From a virus, in the IMG/VR virus record IMGVR_UViG_3300034068_000089, positions 1 to 29,683 of that record: a DNA stretch of 29,683 nucleotides; one strand, 5' to 3'. Below the pieces are notes generated by a model that did no database searches, had not been told where the DNA came from, and was given only the letters and a program-made list of their open reading frames with translations. The translations under genes were made by a program, and so were the position numbers. The first letter of the stretch is position 1. The number at the start of each line of letters is the position of its first letter. Shown here one piece after another: positions 1-9,559 of the stretch.

Positions 1-96
1 GCAGCCATAACCGCCCCAAGTATTGGGTTACCAGCAGATGCAAAAGCAGAAGTAGCACTTTTATAAGTATCAATTGTAGCACTCGCTATATTCGCA
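1..96. repeat. Left copy of 96-bp terminal near-repeat (partner 29588-29683)
   Basis: Bases 1-96 and 29588-29683 align without gaps and differ at six sites: 12, 15, 24, 45, 60 and 69 of the left copy. All six are third codon positions of the tape-measure frame, so both copies encode the same 31 complete codons. The last 27 bases of the two copies are identical. This is what a circular or terminally redundant genome assembled from two closely related strains would give. Confidence 0.9.
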
Positions 97-1736
97 GCCT
101 TTTGAACTTGGAACGCTTTCTTTTGTGATGCCTTAGATTTTCCAGCGAATGCTTCAGCTAAATTTCCAATCGTTTGTAAACCACTTTGTACTGCTTCAAT
201 CTTTTGAGCGTTAAGTTTTGCTTCGTCTTCTTCTTCTTTCTTTCTGTACTTGTCGTTTGTTTCTGTAAGTTTGTTTTTTTCTTCTTCGTTTAAAGCTAAT
301 AACAAAGCACTATCTTCTCCAGCTATTGCACGTTTAGCTTCAAAGTCAGCACGTATCTTTTGAAGTTCTAATTCTTGTGCAGTCTTACCAGTTTCAGCTT
401 TTAATTTAGCAACTCCATCTAAACGTGTTTTTTCTTCCGCTTCAAGTCTTGCCTTTTCGTCTGTCTTTGCTTTCTCAGATGTTACTAAAGCGAGTTTTGT
501 TTCTTCGTCATACTTGGCTTGTATGTTTTTCTTTTCGTTAAACTCTTGCTCTTGAAGTTGTAAGTCAATAGTTGCTCGTTCTAATGCGGTTAATTTTGAG
601 TTTTTAAGATTGTCGGCTCTAAGACGTGCGTACTTTGTTTCATTTGATTTTAACTCTTTATTGATTCCCTCATCCATCAATACGATGTTTGTATCCTCAA
701 TTTGTCGTGCAGTTTCTATACGTTGTTTAGCGTATTCTATTTGTTGTTGTTGACGTTGTTTAGCAGACTCTTTGTTGTTCTTTGCAATCTCCTCATTTTT
801 CTTTGCATTCTCAGACGCTTCTTGTGCTTTAATCTTTTTGACGTTATACGTACTATCTTCGATTAACGTTTTAGTTTCTTTTAAGCCCTCTTTTATTTTT
901 TCAATTTGGTCTTTATCCAATGAATGGCTAACCGCATTGTCTTTAAGTTGTTGTTGTAATGCTTTTTGTCTTAGTTGAGCCGTTTGAATAATAGCTTTTT
1001 GTTTAGCAATTTCTAATTGAGTTGTGTTTTTACCCTCAATTTTTGCTATCTCAATTTGTCTGTCGTATGCAGTTGCTATCTTTTCGCCTTTAGTCTTGTA
1101 AGAATCTGCAATCTTTTTGTTTGACTCAATAGATTTTTTAGCTTTGTCTTCTTCTGCAAAGTTTGTAAGCCCTAACCAGTCAGCAAAATCTTTTAACTTC
1201 TGAATAACATAGTCAAACGCTTTAGACATAGCGTCAAGTATTGGCTTAATAAGTCCGAGTTTATTTGCTAATAAAACCAAACCAACAACAACCGCAACAA
1301 TAACCGCTACAAGTAAGAATATAGGATTAGCTAAAAGCTGAAGTCCAAACGTAACAAATGCTTTTCCTAATTGACCAACAACCCCAATAAGTCCTTTGAT
1401 TGAATTACCTATGTCCGTTGGCTTTAAACTTGTCAACGACTTGCTGAACATAGTAGCCTTTTGGCTTGCTTCCTCAAAGTCAAGACTCATTATAGAATCT
1501 TTCATTGAGCCGAATGAATTACCTATTTGCTCAAATTTAGAACCAGAAGCAAAGTTTTTAACCGCTTCGTTTGCATCTGATAATTTATCTTGTAATTCCC
1601 CAGCACGTTGTGCCAGTTGTTGCATTTGTTCTGGGTCAGTAGCATTAGCCAACTCCCCTTTAAGTTCTCTTAATTCACTTTTTATTTGTGCTAATCCACC
1701 TAACTTAATAGGAATCTCTATACTTTGTCCAGCCAT
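1..1736 (-). CDS. Tail tape-measure protein, N-terminal 578 codons (continues at the other end of the window)
   Basis: Sets tail length and threads through the tail tube. The ATG at 1736 begins MAGQSIEIPIKLGG, and the frame is open to base 1. Joined across the window ends to 29587-29305 it stays in frame and gives 672 residues. Residues 15-60 look like a coiled coil. A hydrophobic segment lies at about 131-158, as in many tape measures. A very long Lys/Glu/Gln-rich helical region covers about 185-530. The C-terminus is Gly/Ala-rich and is in the other part. It starts 31 bp after the stop of the 849-residue tail protein. The identification rests on size, coiled coil, hydrophobic segment and tail context. 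Confidence 0.88.
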   Translation of the reverse strand, partial: MAGQSIEIPIKLGGLAQIKSELRELKGELANATDPEQMQQLAQRAGELQDKLSDANEAVKNFASGSKFEQIGNSFGSMKDSIMSLDFEEASQKATMFSKSLTSLKPTDIGNSIKGLIGVVGQLGKAFVTFGLQLLANPIFLLVAVIVAVVVGLVLLANKLGLIKPILDAMSKAFDYVIQKLKDFADWLGLTNFAEEDKAKKSIESNKKIADSYKTKGEKIATAYDRQIEIAKIEGKNTTQLEIAKQKAIIQTAQLRQKALQQQLKDNAVSHSLDKDQIEKIKEGLKETKTLIEDSTYNVKKIKAQEASENAKKNEEIAKNNKESAKQRQQQQIEYAKQRIETARQIEDTNIVLMDEGINKELKSNETKYARLRADNLKNSKLTALERATIDLQLQEQEFNEKKNIQAKYDEETKLALVTSEKAKTDEKARLEAEEKTRLDGVAKLKAETGKTAQELELQKIRADFEAKRAIAGEDSALLLALNEEEKNKLTETNDKYRKKEEEDEAKLNAQKIEAVQSGLQTIGNLAEAFAGKSKASQKKAFQVQKAANIASATIDTYKSATSAFASAGNPILGAVMA

Positions 1737-1767
1737 AACTATATTGTCAGTTGCTTAAATTTCGTTT

Positions 1768-4317
1768 TTATAACTTAATATGCATAGTTCCATTTGGATG
1801 TATATACACATCTCCAGAAGTAAGTCCAGCGTCTCTTGCTTCTCTTTCATTTGAAAAGACTGGTATATTAGCCAATCTAACAATTCCAAATTCAGCGTTT
1901 GATGCTTTTATACTTGGTGCAATTATACCATCGTCAGTAGGTGTTAAATCGTTACCTATCCACATTCCTTTCAAACCGCTTCCTATTACGTTACCGCTAC
2001 CCATTACAATCGCTTGTGATGAACTATCTATTGAGTTTATATTGTTGTTTACTGCTTCGCTAATCGCTTGAAAGATTGACGTGTTCTCTGCTTGCGTTAC
2101 CATTTTGGGAACACTCGTTTTGAATGGTGCTAAGTCTATGTCAGTATCAATACTCATTAACTCAACTTTAGTAAGCAACTTTTGATTAACTGAATAGTCA
2201 ATAATTTTGTTTATAGTCCACCAACTATTGTCAATACGAATTTTATCGTTAAGTTTTAATGATTGAATATCTAACTCATCCAAATCAAAGTAAGCGATTA
2301 ACATTTTGCCAGTGTTAATTTGAGCAATTGTTCTTCTCCAATATTGATTATATAAGTTGTTGTTTGTAGTTTGGAATCCAGAGTAATAGTAGAAATCACA
2401 CAATCCAAAGTTGATGTCAAAACTTGGTTTCAATGGGTCGTCCCAATGTCCAGCGTATGGATAAGAAGTCAAACCACTTTGACCAGTATTTCCGTAGTCG
2501 TACAAGTTAAATGAGTTACACGCTTTCAATCCACCATCGTACAATATTCTTAAATTTACTTTTGGTTCTGCAAAGCTAAAAGATGGAACGAAAGCATTGA
2601 ATGGTGTTTGAAGTAATGGTGTAGGGCTAAATATAAGTTCTTTTTTATCTACTCCTTTGATGTACTCATTGTCGAAAGTGTACTCTATTTGCCCAAATAC
2701 TTCCCTTGTAGTATCGAAATACTTTTTATTTGCTTCGTCTGAATCTTGTTTGTATGTAAGTTGTATTTTCTTTCCAGTTAATTCTGGTAAAAATTGTAAT
2801 GTTTGCTCACTATCTTTTGCGAGTTTGTAAGTCCAATCTTTCTCAACTCCACTATCAACAAAGTTATCTCTTGTAGTTAAGTTCAATATGTTTGGATTGT
2901 CTTTGTCTGATTCTATATACAAATTATACATTTGAAAAATAGACTTTAAGAAATCCTTTTGCTTAATCTTTGACGGAACAAATCCACTTAAATTAATATT
3001 TGTACCACTTATTACCGTTGTTGACGATGGTAGTACTTTTATTTTAACTGAATTAGCTACCATTTGAGAATTGATAATAACTGGCGAACCCCAAGGAGAA
3101 CTATTTGCACTTCTCCAAACCATAGCAGAAGGAGAAAAGTTGTTATTTGGTGCAACTGATATGTGCATTCCAATAGCAACTTGCAAATCATCACCAGCAA
3201 CAATTCCAGATACTGGTATGTTAAACGTTTTAAGTCTATTTTCTATGTTCGTACTTAAAGCAGAAGTTAACGTCAAAGGAACTCCAACTGCATCAGAATA
3301 AGTAACTGAAATCTGAGTACCATTTTTATATATCGCTACAAATGGTCGAATGTACATTGCTGAATAATTCGGGCCTTGACCAGTAGCTAAGAATAAAAAA
3401 TCAATTAAGTATGCAATTGCACCACTTGAATTAAGCAAGTTAATTGAGTAGTCAATATCCACTTGAAAATTGTAAGAATCTCCAGTACTTAATGTAAATG
3501 GTGTGTCATAAATTCCAGTAGTAGGATTGAATAAATTTAATTCGTCTACTATCTCGGTGTAGTTTGTAACGTATGCACTTGCTGGTGTATTGAATAAAGT
3601 ACTAAATGATTTTGTTGCCGTTGCCTCTACTAAATAATTATTATAAATATCTCGTTTTACATCTCCAACAAATGGAATAAGTAACTTGTCAAACCTATCA
3701 ACCTCTAAAGAGTTCCAAGTATAAGCAAATCCTTGTGAAGCAAATATCTTATCGAAGTAAGTCTTTGCATATATTGCTGGTTTCGCTTCCTTTAAAGTAT
3801 AATTACTTGTATTCTGGTAGCCTAATAAATACTTATAACCATCATTCACATCGTGCGACCAACTTGACACAATGTTGGCAGAACTAATAACGTGGTCTAA
3901 GTCGCTGAAGTCTAAATCTGTTAACTCGCTATTGTCTAACTTAACAAAGAAATCCGAAGCATCATCTTTTACAAGTACTTCATATTCTACAAACTCCTCA
4001 TAGTTTGCACCATCTTGTTTTTTGTTTACTGATAACAATTGTAAAACTGCATTTTCAAGAATAGGAATACCATTTTGAATGATGCTACATTTTGTTAACG
4101 TATCTATGTTAAAGTCGCCAGTTTGAATATTGACATCATAATAATGGTTTAAAAGATTATGATTGTTCTTTGTACCACTTAATACAATAGTCTTTGAAAA
4201 CGCACCGCTTCGTTTTGATACGTCACGAATATCAGCTACTCCGAAATTCAAAGGAAAAGCAGTTCCTTCTTTGACATCTAAATAACCACTTTCTAATTGA
4301 ATTTGTACGTTAAACAT
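1768..4317 (-). CDS. Large tail-tip / baseplate hub protein (849 aa)
   Basis: Probable structural protein of the tail tip. The N-terminus contains a KRSGAFSKTI motif followed by GTKNN (about residues 35-52), a pattern I associate with large tail proteins of Bacteroidota phages. The middle is a long beta-rich body. The C-terminus (about 795-849, with SIKASNAEFGIVRLANIPVF and a Gly-Asp-Val-Tyr ending) resembles the trimeric ends of phage fibre proteins. It lies directly upstream of the tape measure and overlaps the previous gene by 8 bases. It has no visible lysin or protease motif. Hub is inferred from size and position; host-attachment fibre is the alternative. Confidence 0.65.
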   Translation of the reverse strand: MFNVQIQLESGYLDVKEGTAFPLNFGVADIRDVSKRSGAFSKTIVLSGTKNNHNLLNHYYDVNIQTGDFNIDTLTKCSIIQNGIPILENAVLQLLSVNKKQDGANYEEFVEYEVLVKDDASDFFVKLDNSELTDLDFSDLDHVISSANIVSSWSHDVNDGYKYLLGYQNTSNYTLKEAKPAIYAKTYFDKIFASQGFAYTWNSLEVDRFDKLLIPFVGDVKRDIYNNYLVEATATKSFSTLFNTPASAYVTNYTEIVDELNLFNPTTGIYDTPFTLSTGDSYNFQVDIDYSINLLNSSGAIAYLIDFLFLATGQGPNYSAMYIRPFVAIYKNGTQISVTYSDAVGVPLTLTSALSTNIENRLKTFNIPVSGIVAGDDLQVAIGMHISVAPNNNFSPSAMVWRSANSSPWGSPVIINSQMVANSVKIKVLPSSTTVISGTNINLSGFVPSKIKQKDFLKSIFQMYNLYIESDKDNPNILNLTTRDNFVDSGVEKDWTYKLAKDSEQTLQFLPELTGKKIQLTYKQDSDEANKKYFDTTREVFGQIEYTFDNEYIKGVDKKELIFSPTPLLQTPFNAFVPSFSFAEPKVNLRILYDGGLKACNSFNLYDYGNTGQSGLTSYPYAGHWDDPLKPSFDINFGLCDFYYYSGFQTTNNNLYNQYWRRTIAQINTGKMLIAYFDLDELDIQSLKLNDKIRIDNSWWTINKIIDYSVNQKLLTKVELMSIDTDIDLAPFKTSVPKMVTQAENTSIFQAISEAVNNNINSIDSSSQAIVMGSGNVIGSGLKGMWIGNDLTPTDDGIIAPSIKASNAEFGIVRLANIPVFSNEREARDAGLTSGDVYIHPNGTMHIKL

Positions 4318-5719
4318 TTATAGTATTTTGATTTGCTAATTTAATTGTGATTGTTTTACGAATCAAGTTTTTGTTACGTCTACGATTAACCTCAAACGAT
4401 GAATCTGTAACTTGACAAGAAATGTAGTCATCTCCGAATCTTACAAACGTAATAGGCGAAGTAAGTAACTGCTCAAAGTACACGTTCATTTCTTCAGTCA
4501 TCCAGTCAGTATTCAACTCAAATGTTTTATCTAATTGAATTGAGTATGCCGTTTGTCCAAATTCAGTAGTTCGATAATTCCACATTTGACCACTTACAAA
4601 ACCCTCGTTCACTTTGTTGTATGTTTGACGTGCGATTGTTCCGTTTTCATACGATTTTAAACTGAAACCAAACGAAGCTATACTACCCATTCTGTCCATA
4701 AAATAAACATCGTACTCGTTTATTCTACATCGTTGGTCAACATCTACTACATAGTATTGAGAAAACTCATCTAAGCCATCGTTTACTATTTGAAATGAAA
4801 TTGTTGTTGTGTCCTCGTCAACCATAGGCAAAGAACCTGAATCTATAATATCTGGGTTGCCATCTACTCCAATGCATAACTGAGTCATTATGTTTGCGTT
4901 TGTTATGCTATATCTGAATTGTCCCGTATTGGTGTAAATAATACAATACAAATCTGACGTTTCAAAGTTGTTCGCTACGTTTAACCACAAGTTTTGTGTC
5001 GGTGTAATTGAAAAGCCAGTAGTCGGTAAGTCTGTTACAAACAACTGCGTGTTGTTGATAGTATCAATTAAGTATTGATTTTCATTGTATGTAGTGTAAT
5101 CTACCCACGAACGAACCCCATTAAACACATACTTATCAGATTCTGTAATTATGGCTAAAGTTTGAGTCTTTCTATTGTCTGCAAAGTAAACGTTTCCATC
5201 TATTGTTGCGTTGTTTACGTTTGACCATAAAGCACTAATAGTAAACTGAGTTGAAGACTGCACCGACTTGACAACGAATAAGCCCTCAATAAGTGGATTT
5301 GCCAAACCATCATCAGCTTGCTTAATACTTACTTGGTCGCCTACAACAAACGTATGTGTCGCACTTGTAATCTTTACGAATCCAGCGTTATTAGTTAATG
5401 AACTTGAATAAGCAACTCCTTGTATATATTCTTCGCCTATCTTAACATCGTAATTATAATAACAGTCGCTTGGATTTGTTACGTTAATATTGAATGTAAC
5501 TTGTGATTGCAGAAGTTTAGATAAGTCTATTTGTCCGTATCCATCGCTGAATCTTGGTAGAACTTTATACTCTCCTATTTTTGTAGCCGTGCCACTTGCA
5601 TACACTTGAAAGATATATTTAAAACCCAACTTGTTTTTATTCGTTGAGTTGTATATAAACATTAAAGGGTTGTATGCTGGTGCGAAGTCGTAAACTTCTG
5701 CAATCTTAGTCATCGCCAT
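4310..5719 (-). CDS. Tail-tip associated structural protein (469 aa)
   Basis: Probable distal-tail or baseplate component. The sequence is beta-rich, low in Cys and high in Asn/Thr/Tyr, with a short GFVKITSATHTF-type beta segment near residue 113 that looks like a small inserted sandwich domain. The C-terminal end (RRRNKNLIRKTITIKLANQ) is basic. The start codon overlaps the previous stop as TAATG, and the stop overlaps the next start by 8 bases, so it is in a tightly coupled tail operon. I do not recognise a named family with certainty; the assignment rests on position between the fibre and the hub/tape-measure genes. Confidence 0.55.
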   Translation of the reverse strand: MAMTKIAEVYDFAPAYNPLMFIYNSTNKNKLGFKYIFQVYASGTATKIGEYKVLPRFSDGYGQIDLSKLLQSQVTFNINVTNPSDCYYNYDVKIGEEYIQGVAYSSSLTNNAGFVKITSATHTFVVGDQVSIKQADDGLANPLIEGLFVVKSVQSSTQFTISALWSNVNNATIDGNVYFADNRKTQTLAIITESDKYVFNGVRSWVDYTTYNENQYLIDTINNTQLFVTDLPTTGFSITPTQNLWLNVANNFETSDLYCIIYTNTGQFRYSITNANIMTQLCIGVDGNPDIIDSGSLPMVDEDTTTISFQIVNDGLDEFSQYYVVDVDQRCRINEYDVYFMDRMGSIASFGFSLKSYENGTIARQTYNKVNEGFVSGQMWNYRTTEFGQTAYSIQLDKTFELNTDWMTEEMNVYFEQLLTSPITFVRFGDDYISCQVTDSSFEVNRRRNKNLIRKTITIKLANQNTINV

Positions 5720-5967
5720 TATACTATCGGTGTTACTTCTTTTGGTACGTATGTAATCAATTCTAACTCTTTAACCCACATAAACTTTTCGTTAGTGCAG
5801 TTTATCATTTCTTCCGTTGAGATAATCCAATTATCATTTGCGTCTTGAATTGGGTTGAAGTAAGAATCAGATGTGTACAATTGTCCCACTAAAGAATCTT
5901 TTTGTTCTTGGTTTAATAGACCTACTAAGGTGTTTAAGTCTTCGGTTGTAATTTGGTTTAGTTTCAT
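5719..5967 (-). CDS. Small structural or assembly protein (82 aa), unknown
   Basis: Acidic 82-residue protein with an N-terminal helix (QITTEDLNTLVGLLNQEQKD) and a central NPIQDANDNWIIS segment. Both ends use TAATG stop-start overlaps with the LamG-like fibre gene and the 469-residue tail gene, so it is translated as part of the tail operon. It has no signal peptide or membrane segment. It could be a fibre-assembly chaperone or a small tail component; nothing in the sequence decides this. Confidence 0.6.
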   Translation of the reverse strand: MKLNQITTEDLNTLVGLLNQEQKDSLVGQLYTSDSYFNPIQDANDNWIISTEEMINCTNEKFMWVKELELITYVPKEVTPIV

Positions 5968-7544
5968 TATACTTGTCTATTTAAAGTTGTTTGAAAGGCT
6001 TGTACTCGTGTGTAAAGATTTGATGCTTCAGTGTCTGTTAGTCCATCTCCAAAACTTGCAAAAGCACATTGATAAGGAGAGTAATTAGTTACAGATGTTC
6101 CGTTTAAATTTAAAGCATTTAAGTAAATGTTATCATTTGCATATCCCCCAGATGGGTTTGAAGTATGAATAGTTACATTATTTCTTAAAAATTTCTGTGT
6201 ACCCCCAATATTTTTAACCATTATCAAACCAGTAGAACCAGTGTTTAAAGCATTATATGTAAAAGAGCCACTATGTGTATACGCTGTTGTATAATTGCTT
6301 AAATATAAATCAGCTATAAAATAATTACTTGTTTTTAATACCCCATAAAAACATTTATCTGCTGGAGATGCTGGTGCAAAGTTTGTACGTGAATAGAACG
6401 TAACGTGTGAACTTGAAGCAGTTAAATTTAATGACGGATTAAAAAACGTATTAGCAAAACCATTCGTTCCATTCGGTGTCGCTCCAGTATTTGCGTGTGT
6501 CCATCCACCACTAAACGCTAATCTAAACGAAGTATCCTCATCTAAAGCATTAGCAAGATTAAACTTGTGCGTTGTTGCCGTTCCACCTACGAAAGGATAA
6601 ACCGCTTTTAACTTACTCCATACTCCATCCGTTTTTAAACCTTGCACTAAAGTATCTACTGCACTTGTGATTGTTGCGTCTTGAATGTTTGTTGCTCCTA
6701 AGAACAAACGAGCATTAACATCTGTTGCATTAGATGAATAGATAGGTGTACCAACTTGGCGACCTAAAGTAGTTTGAAATTTTTGAATGCAATAATAAAT
6801 ATTACCATTATCTTCTTGTGTTATACCTGAACCAGCAAAGAAAAATGATGAAGGTCTTGGCGAAAATGAACCAACACCTCCAGCATTATATGCAAATAAT
6901 GTTGTGTTAACATTAGGTGGTGTACCAATAACTGCTGGTGTTTTACTAAGCATTAAAGTATTATTTTTATATGCAAATATATTATTACTTGTATCTACTC
7001 CAGTATGAAAGAATGCGTTTGTTGTTGCATTAGGTGTTGTAATGTTATTAACCCCTCCTATATTTTGAAAATAAATAAGATTGCCAAATGAAGCAATTAA
7101 ACAAGCATTTTGAAAACCATCTAAATTACTACTACCATAATCAACTTTACCACTTAATGTATTATTAACTCGAATGTAAGTGCCCATTGAAGATTGAGCA
7201 CCTAAATGTGTTCTTGGGTTAAAGTTTAAGTTTCCGTAACCATTAGTACCATTTGGAGTAACTCCATTTGCATCGTGCGTTAATCCACCAAACCAAGTAA
7301 TTTGATGTAGTGCAGTATTAACTAAATTATAAGAATGTGTATTTGCAGTTCCACCAACAAAAGGATAAATAGCTTTCATTTTATCCCAAACTCCATACGT
7401 CTTTAAATCAACACATAAAGAATTAATAGCACCTTGAATTGTTGGGTCAGTGATTCCAGTAGCAGAAAAGAATGCGGTTGCATCTGAGTCTAACCCACCT
7501 AAGAAGGCTAACCTATTGTAAAGCGAGTATCCGTATCCGTACAT
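5967..7544 (-). CDS. Tail fibre/adhesin-like protein with two tandem LamG-like modules (525 aa)
   Basis: Likely receptor-binding or decoration protein of the virion. It has two homologous halves, about residues 29-264 and 284-525. Each begins with a helix ending GVW.K.KA.YPFVGGTA.TH and contains W.GG.TH......PNGTNG. They end FQTTLGRQV and FQTTLNRQV. The concanavalin/LamG-like fold is inferred from the beta-rich pattern. The gene starts one base after the stop of the 90-residue gene and ends in a TAATG overlap. The composition (Asn, Thr, Gly, Phe) fits an extracellular carbohydrate-binding protein. It could be a head decoration rather than a tail fibre. Confidence 0.65.
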   Translation of the reverse strand: MYGYGYSLYNRLAFLGGLDSDATAFFSATGITDPTIQGAINSLCVDLKTYGVWDKMKAIYPFVGGTANTHSYNLVNTALHQITWFGGLTHDANGVTPNGTNGYGNLNFNPRTHLGAQSSMGTYIRVNNTLSGKVDYGSSNLDGFQNACLIASFGNLIYFQNIGGVNNITTPNATTNAFFHTGVDTSNNIFAYKNNTLMLSKTPAVIGTPPNVNTTLFAYNAGGVGSFSPRPSSFFFAGSGITQEDNGNIYYCIQKFQTTLGRQVGTPIYSSNATDVNARLFLGATNIQDATITSAVDTLVQGLKTDGVWSKLKAVYPFVGGTATTHKFNLANALDEDTSFRLAFSGGWTHANTGATPNGTNGFANTFFNPSLNLTASSSHVTFYSRTNFAPASPADKCFYGVLKTSNYFIADLYLSNYTTAYTHSGSFTYNALNTGSTGLIMVKNIGGTQKFLRNNVTIHTSNPSGGYANDNIYLNALNLNGTSVTNYSPYQCAFASFGDGLTDTEASNLYTRVQAFQTTLNRQV

Positions 7545-7545
7545 C

Positions 7546-7818
7546 TTAACCTAATACTAAAGCGATTGAACCACTTGTTAACGTCACTCCGCTAAACTGC
7601 ACATCGTTAATCGGTGTGATAATTGCACCAGCTTTAATTGCTTTTGTTGCGTCTGCTAAGTATGTACTCTTTGCATCTGTACCAGCAACTTTAATCGAAC
7701 TAAAGATAGTGTCTTCAAGTACAACAATAGCATCAATAGTCTTAGTTACTTCCGTTGTATTGTTAACTATGTACGTTCCTAAGTTAGCGACTAATTCGCC
7801 CATCAAATTTGTTCCCAT
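7546..7818 (-). CDS. Small putative structural protein (90 aa)
   Basis: The 90-residue protein contains two predicted helices (GELVANLGTYIVNNTTEV, then a Thr/Ile-rich stretch) and a Gly/Ser-rich beta end (GVTLTSGSIALVLG). It sits between large terminase and the LamG-like fibre gene, with one base before the next ATG. The segment IDAIVVLEDTIFSSIKVAG is reminiscent of small phage virion proteins placed before fibre genes, but I cannot name a family. The 44-bp gap upstream is AT-rich with no clear promoter or hairpin. Confidence 0.6.
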   Translation of the reverse strand: MGTNLMGELVANLGTYIVNNTTEVTKTIDAIVVLEDTIFSSIKVAGTDAKSTYLADATKAIKAGAIITPINDVQFSGVTLTSGSIALVLG

Positions 7819-7862
7819 TTCTTTTGTTTTTATTTATATTGTTTTGTTTTTAAATTTCGTTT

Positions 7863-9014
7863 TTAAAAAGCAATGTAAGCATCGTCTGAATAGTACATCT
7901 CTCTTATGTAAGTTGTAGCGTATCGAACCGCATCCATAGCATCGTCAAATAGTTTAACTGGCTCATCTGTTATAATGTCGCCTATCTTCTTCCATTTGTA
8001 GTTGTCGTATTCCTTTTTCAATGGTGGATAGTCCTCTGCATATACTCCGAAAGTTTTAACGTTGTCAATTCCTTTTTTAACTACCTTATTCGCATTGCCT
8101 ACATTGTATCCAGCCGTTTGTAGTTCTGCAATAATTTCTGGTCGTGAGTAATCCGCTAAGATGTCCGTATGCTTATCTACATTCAATTGCTCAAAGCGTT
8201 CAATTAGTTGTGTAGTCGTTAAATATGATTCGTATATAATCGGTTCAATGTAAATGTCTTTGTCGCAATAGTAAACTTTAACCAATGCAGTTGGGTGATT
8301 GTAACCAAAGTCAAGACCATAAACAAAATTTACAAAGCGTGGCCCTCTATGTTTTACAAATGTCCAATTTGAGTATATATTTAATTTACTTACTGCTTTC
8401 TCTCCAAGTGCATAAATTTGGTACAATGCTTCGTCTGTTCGTTGCAAGTCTTCAATCTGTCGTTTGATTGATTCAGGTAAGAACGGATTGTCTTTGTATG
8501 TTGATTTAATTAAGACGCTTTCTTGTTCTGGTAGTTCATACAACCAAGATGCAGACTCAGACGGATTGTAGTCAAATATAAGTTTTGATTCAGTACGCAT
8601 ATTCAATTGTTGAAAATCCTCAAACCATAACTCATTCGCCTCATTGCACCAACCGATGTCACGTTTACGCCCTCGTATCTTTTGCTCATCGTCAACACTA
8701 AAGAACTCTACAATCGAACCATTTGCAAAGCGATATATATTCTCACTCATATTGTGGTTTGACTTTTCGTACAAGTCCAAGTCTTTAAGCACCTCAAAAA
8801 AATCTCTCATCACGGTTGCACGTAACGCTGGAAACGTTTTACGAACTATTGACACTACTTTGTTTGGATTAGCCAAGCACCACACAATAAGCAATTGACA
8901 AAGCGAATAAGTCTTACTGGAACGTGAACCACCTTGATTGATTAGAAAGCGAATAGAATTGTCTTCTAAGGCTTTATAGTTCTTTTCAAATACCTTTGTC
9001 GCTTTGATTTCCAT
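7863..9014 (-). CDS. terL: Large terminase subunit
   Basis: ATP-driven DNA packaging motor with headful or site-specific nuclease. Walker A is GGSRSSKT at residues 28-35. The Walker B-catalytic Glu region is DIGWCNEAN with E125. The C-terminal RNase-H-like nuclease has D235 in YGLDFGYNHPTAL, D288 in ILADYSRPE and D358/D361 in LFDDAMDAVRYA. At 383 aa it is slightly short but contains both domains, as in the PBSX/Terminase_3 group. The ATG at 9014 is supported by the motif distance to Walker A. It overlaps a 57-residue upstream gene by 29 bases. Confidence 0.93.
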   Translation of the reverse strand: MEIKATKVFEKNYKALEDNSIRFLINQGGSRSSKTYSLCQLLIVWCLANPNKVVSIVRKTFPALRATVMRDFFEVLKDLDLYEKSNHNMSENIYRFANGSIVEFFSVDDEQKIRGRKRDIGWCNEANELWFEDFQQLNMRTESKLIFDYNPSESASWLYELPEQESVLIKSTYKDNPFLPESIKRQIEDLQRTDEALYQIYALGEKAVSKLNIYSNWTFVKHRGPRFVNFVYGLDFGYNHPTALVKVYYCDKDIYIEPIIYESYLTTTQLIERFEQLNVDKHTDILADYSRPEIIAELQTAGYNVGNANKVVKKGIDNVKTFGVYAEDYPPLKKEYDNYKWKKIGDIITDEPVKLFDDAMDAVRYATTYIREMYYSDDAYIAF

Positions 9015-9159
9015 TTGCAGTTTGAAACGCTATGTGTAGTTTTAAAAGTTGTTGAGGGTCGTTTACTATGTTTTTATCAATTGTAACGTGTACTCCTTTC
9101 ATTTTGTAGATATATTCCTCTACAACTGCTATCATATAAATTGGATTATGATGCGTCAT
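8986..9159 (-). CDS. Small hypothetical protein between the terminase subunits (57 aa)
   Basis: An ATG at 9159 opens a 57-codon frame (MTHHNPIYMIAVVEEYIYKM...) that overlaps the end of small terminase by 14 bases and the start of large terminase by 29. It fills the otherwise empty 131-bp gap between the two terminase genes. The helix-rich sequence with VVEEYIYKMKGVHVTID has no known motif. The overlap on both sides and normal codon use support it as real. Function unknown. Confidence 0.55.
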   Translation of the reverse strand: MTHHNPIYMIAVVEEYIYKMKGVHVTIDKNIVNDPQQLLKLHIAFQTANGNQSDKGI

Positions 9160-9559
9160 TTGAACCTACAATAGTTATTTTAATATCGTTCACTTGCTGA
9201 CCTTGTGTGGTTACGTCTGTGCGTTCCGTTAAGTTGTTTAGTCGTTGCGTAATTGACGGATTGAATTGTCCAACCATACCACCTTCTATTTGGTCTGTTC
9301 TGATTTCATCCTCTATATGCGTACAGATTGTACGATACTCAATATATGAATTATCGGTATTTGAAAAGTAATGTACTATTGTAACTCCTTTTTTATGGCA
9401 GAACGTTCTAAAACCAGACATTGTCAAAGGTGGCAAATGAAATTCAGATACTACTCCTTTGGGTGTTGCCTTTTGTATTTCTCTTGGTGTTAAACTTACT
9501 TTGTACTCCTCGAATAGTTGGTACATTGCTTCTGGTGTCTTTATGTATTTTGGCTTCAT
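9146..9559 (-). CDS. terS: Probable small terminase subunit
   Basis: DNA-recognition partner of the large terminase. The 137-residue protein starts MKPKYIKTPEAMYQLFEEYK, a typical start of small terminases of Bacteroidota phages. It has a helical N-terminal half and a C-terminal segment rich in Gln/Thr (TERTDVTTQGQQVNDIKI) expected for oligomerisation. It is two genes upstream of large terminase in the same operon. Its ATG overlaps the stop of the 58-residue gene as ATGA. The family match is by pattern memory only. Confidence 0.75.
   Translation of the reverse strand: MKPKYIKTPEAMYQLFEEYKVSLTPREIQKATPKGVVSEFHLPPLTMSGFRTFCHKKGVTIVHYFSNTDNSYIEYRTICTHIEDEIRTDQIEGGMVGQFNPSITQRLNNLTERTDVTTQGQQVNDIKITIVGSNDAS

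Noticed and set aside
5967-7544. Diversity-generating retroelement acting on the fibre
   Set aside because: The fibre repeats are long, diverged protein modules, and no reverse transcriptase or A-biased template repeat is present in the window.
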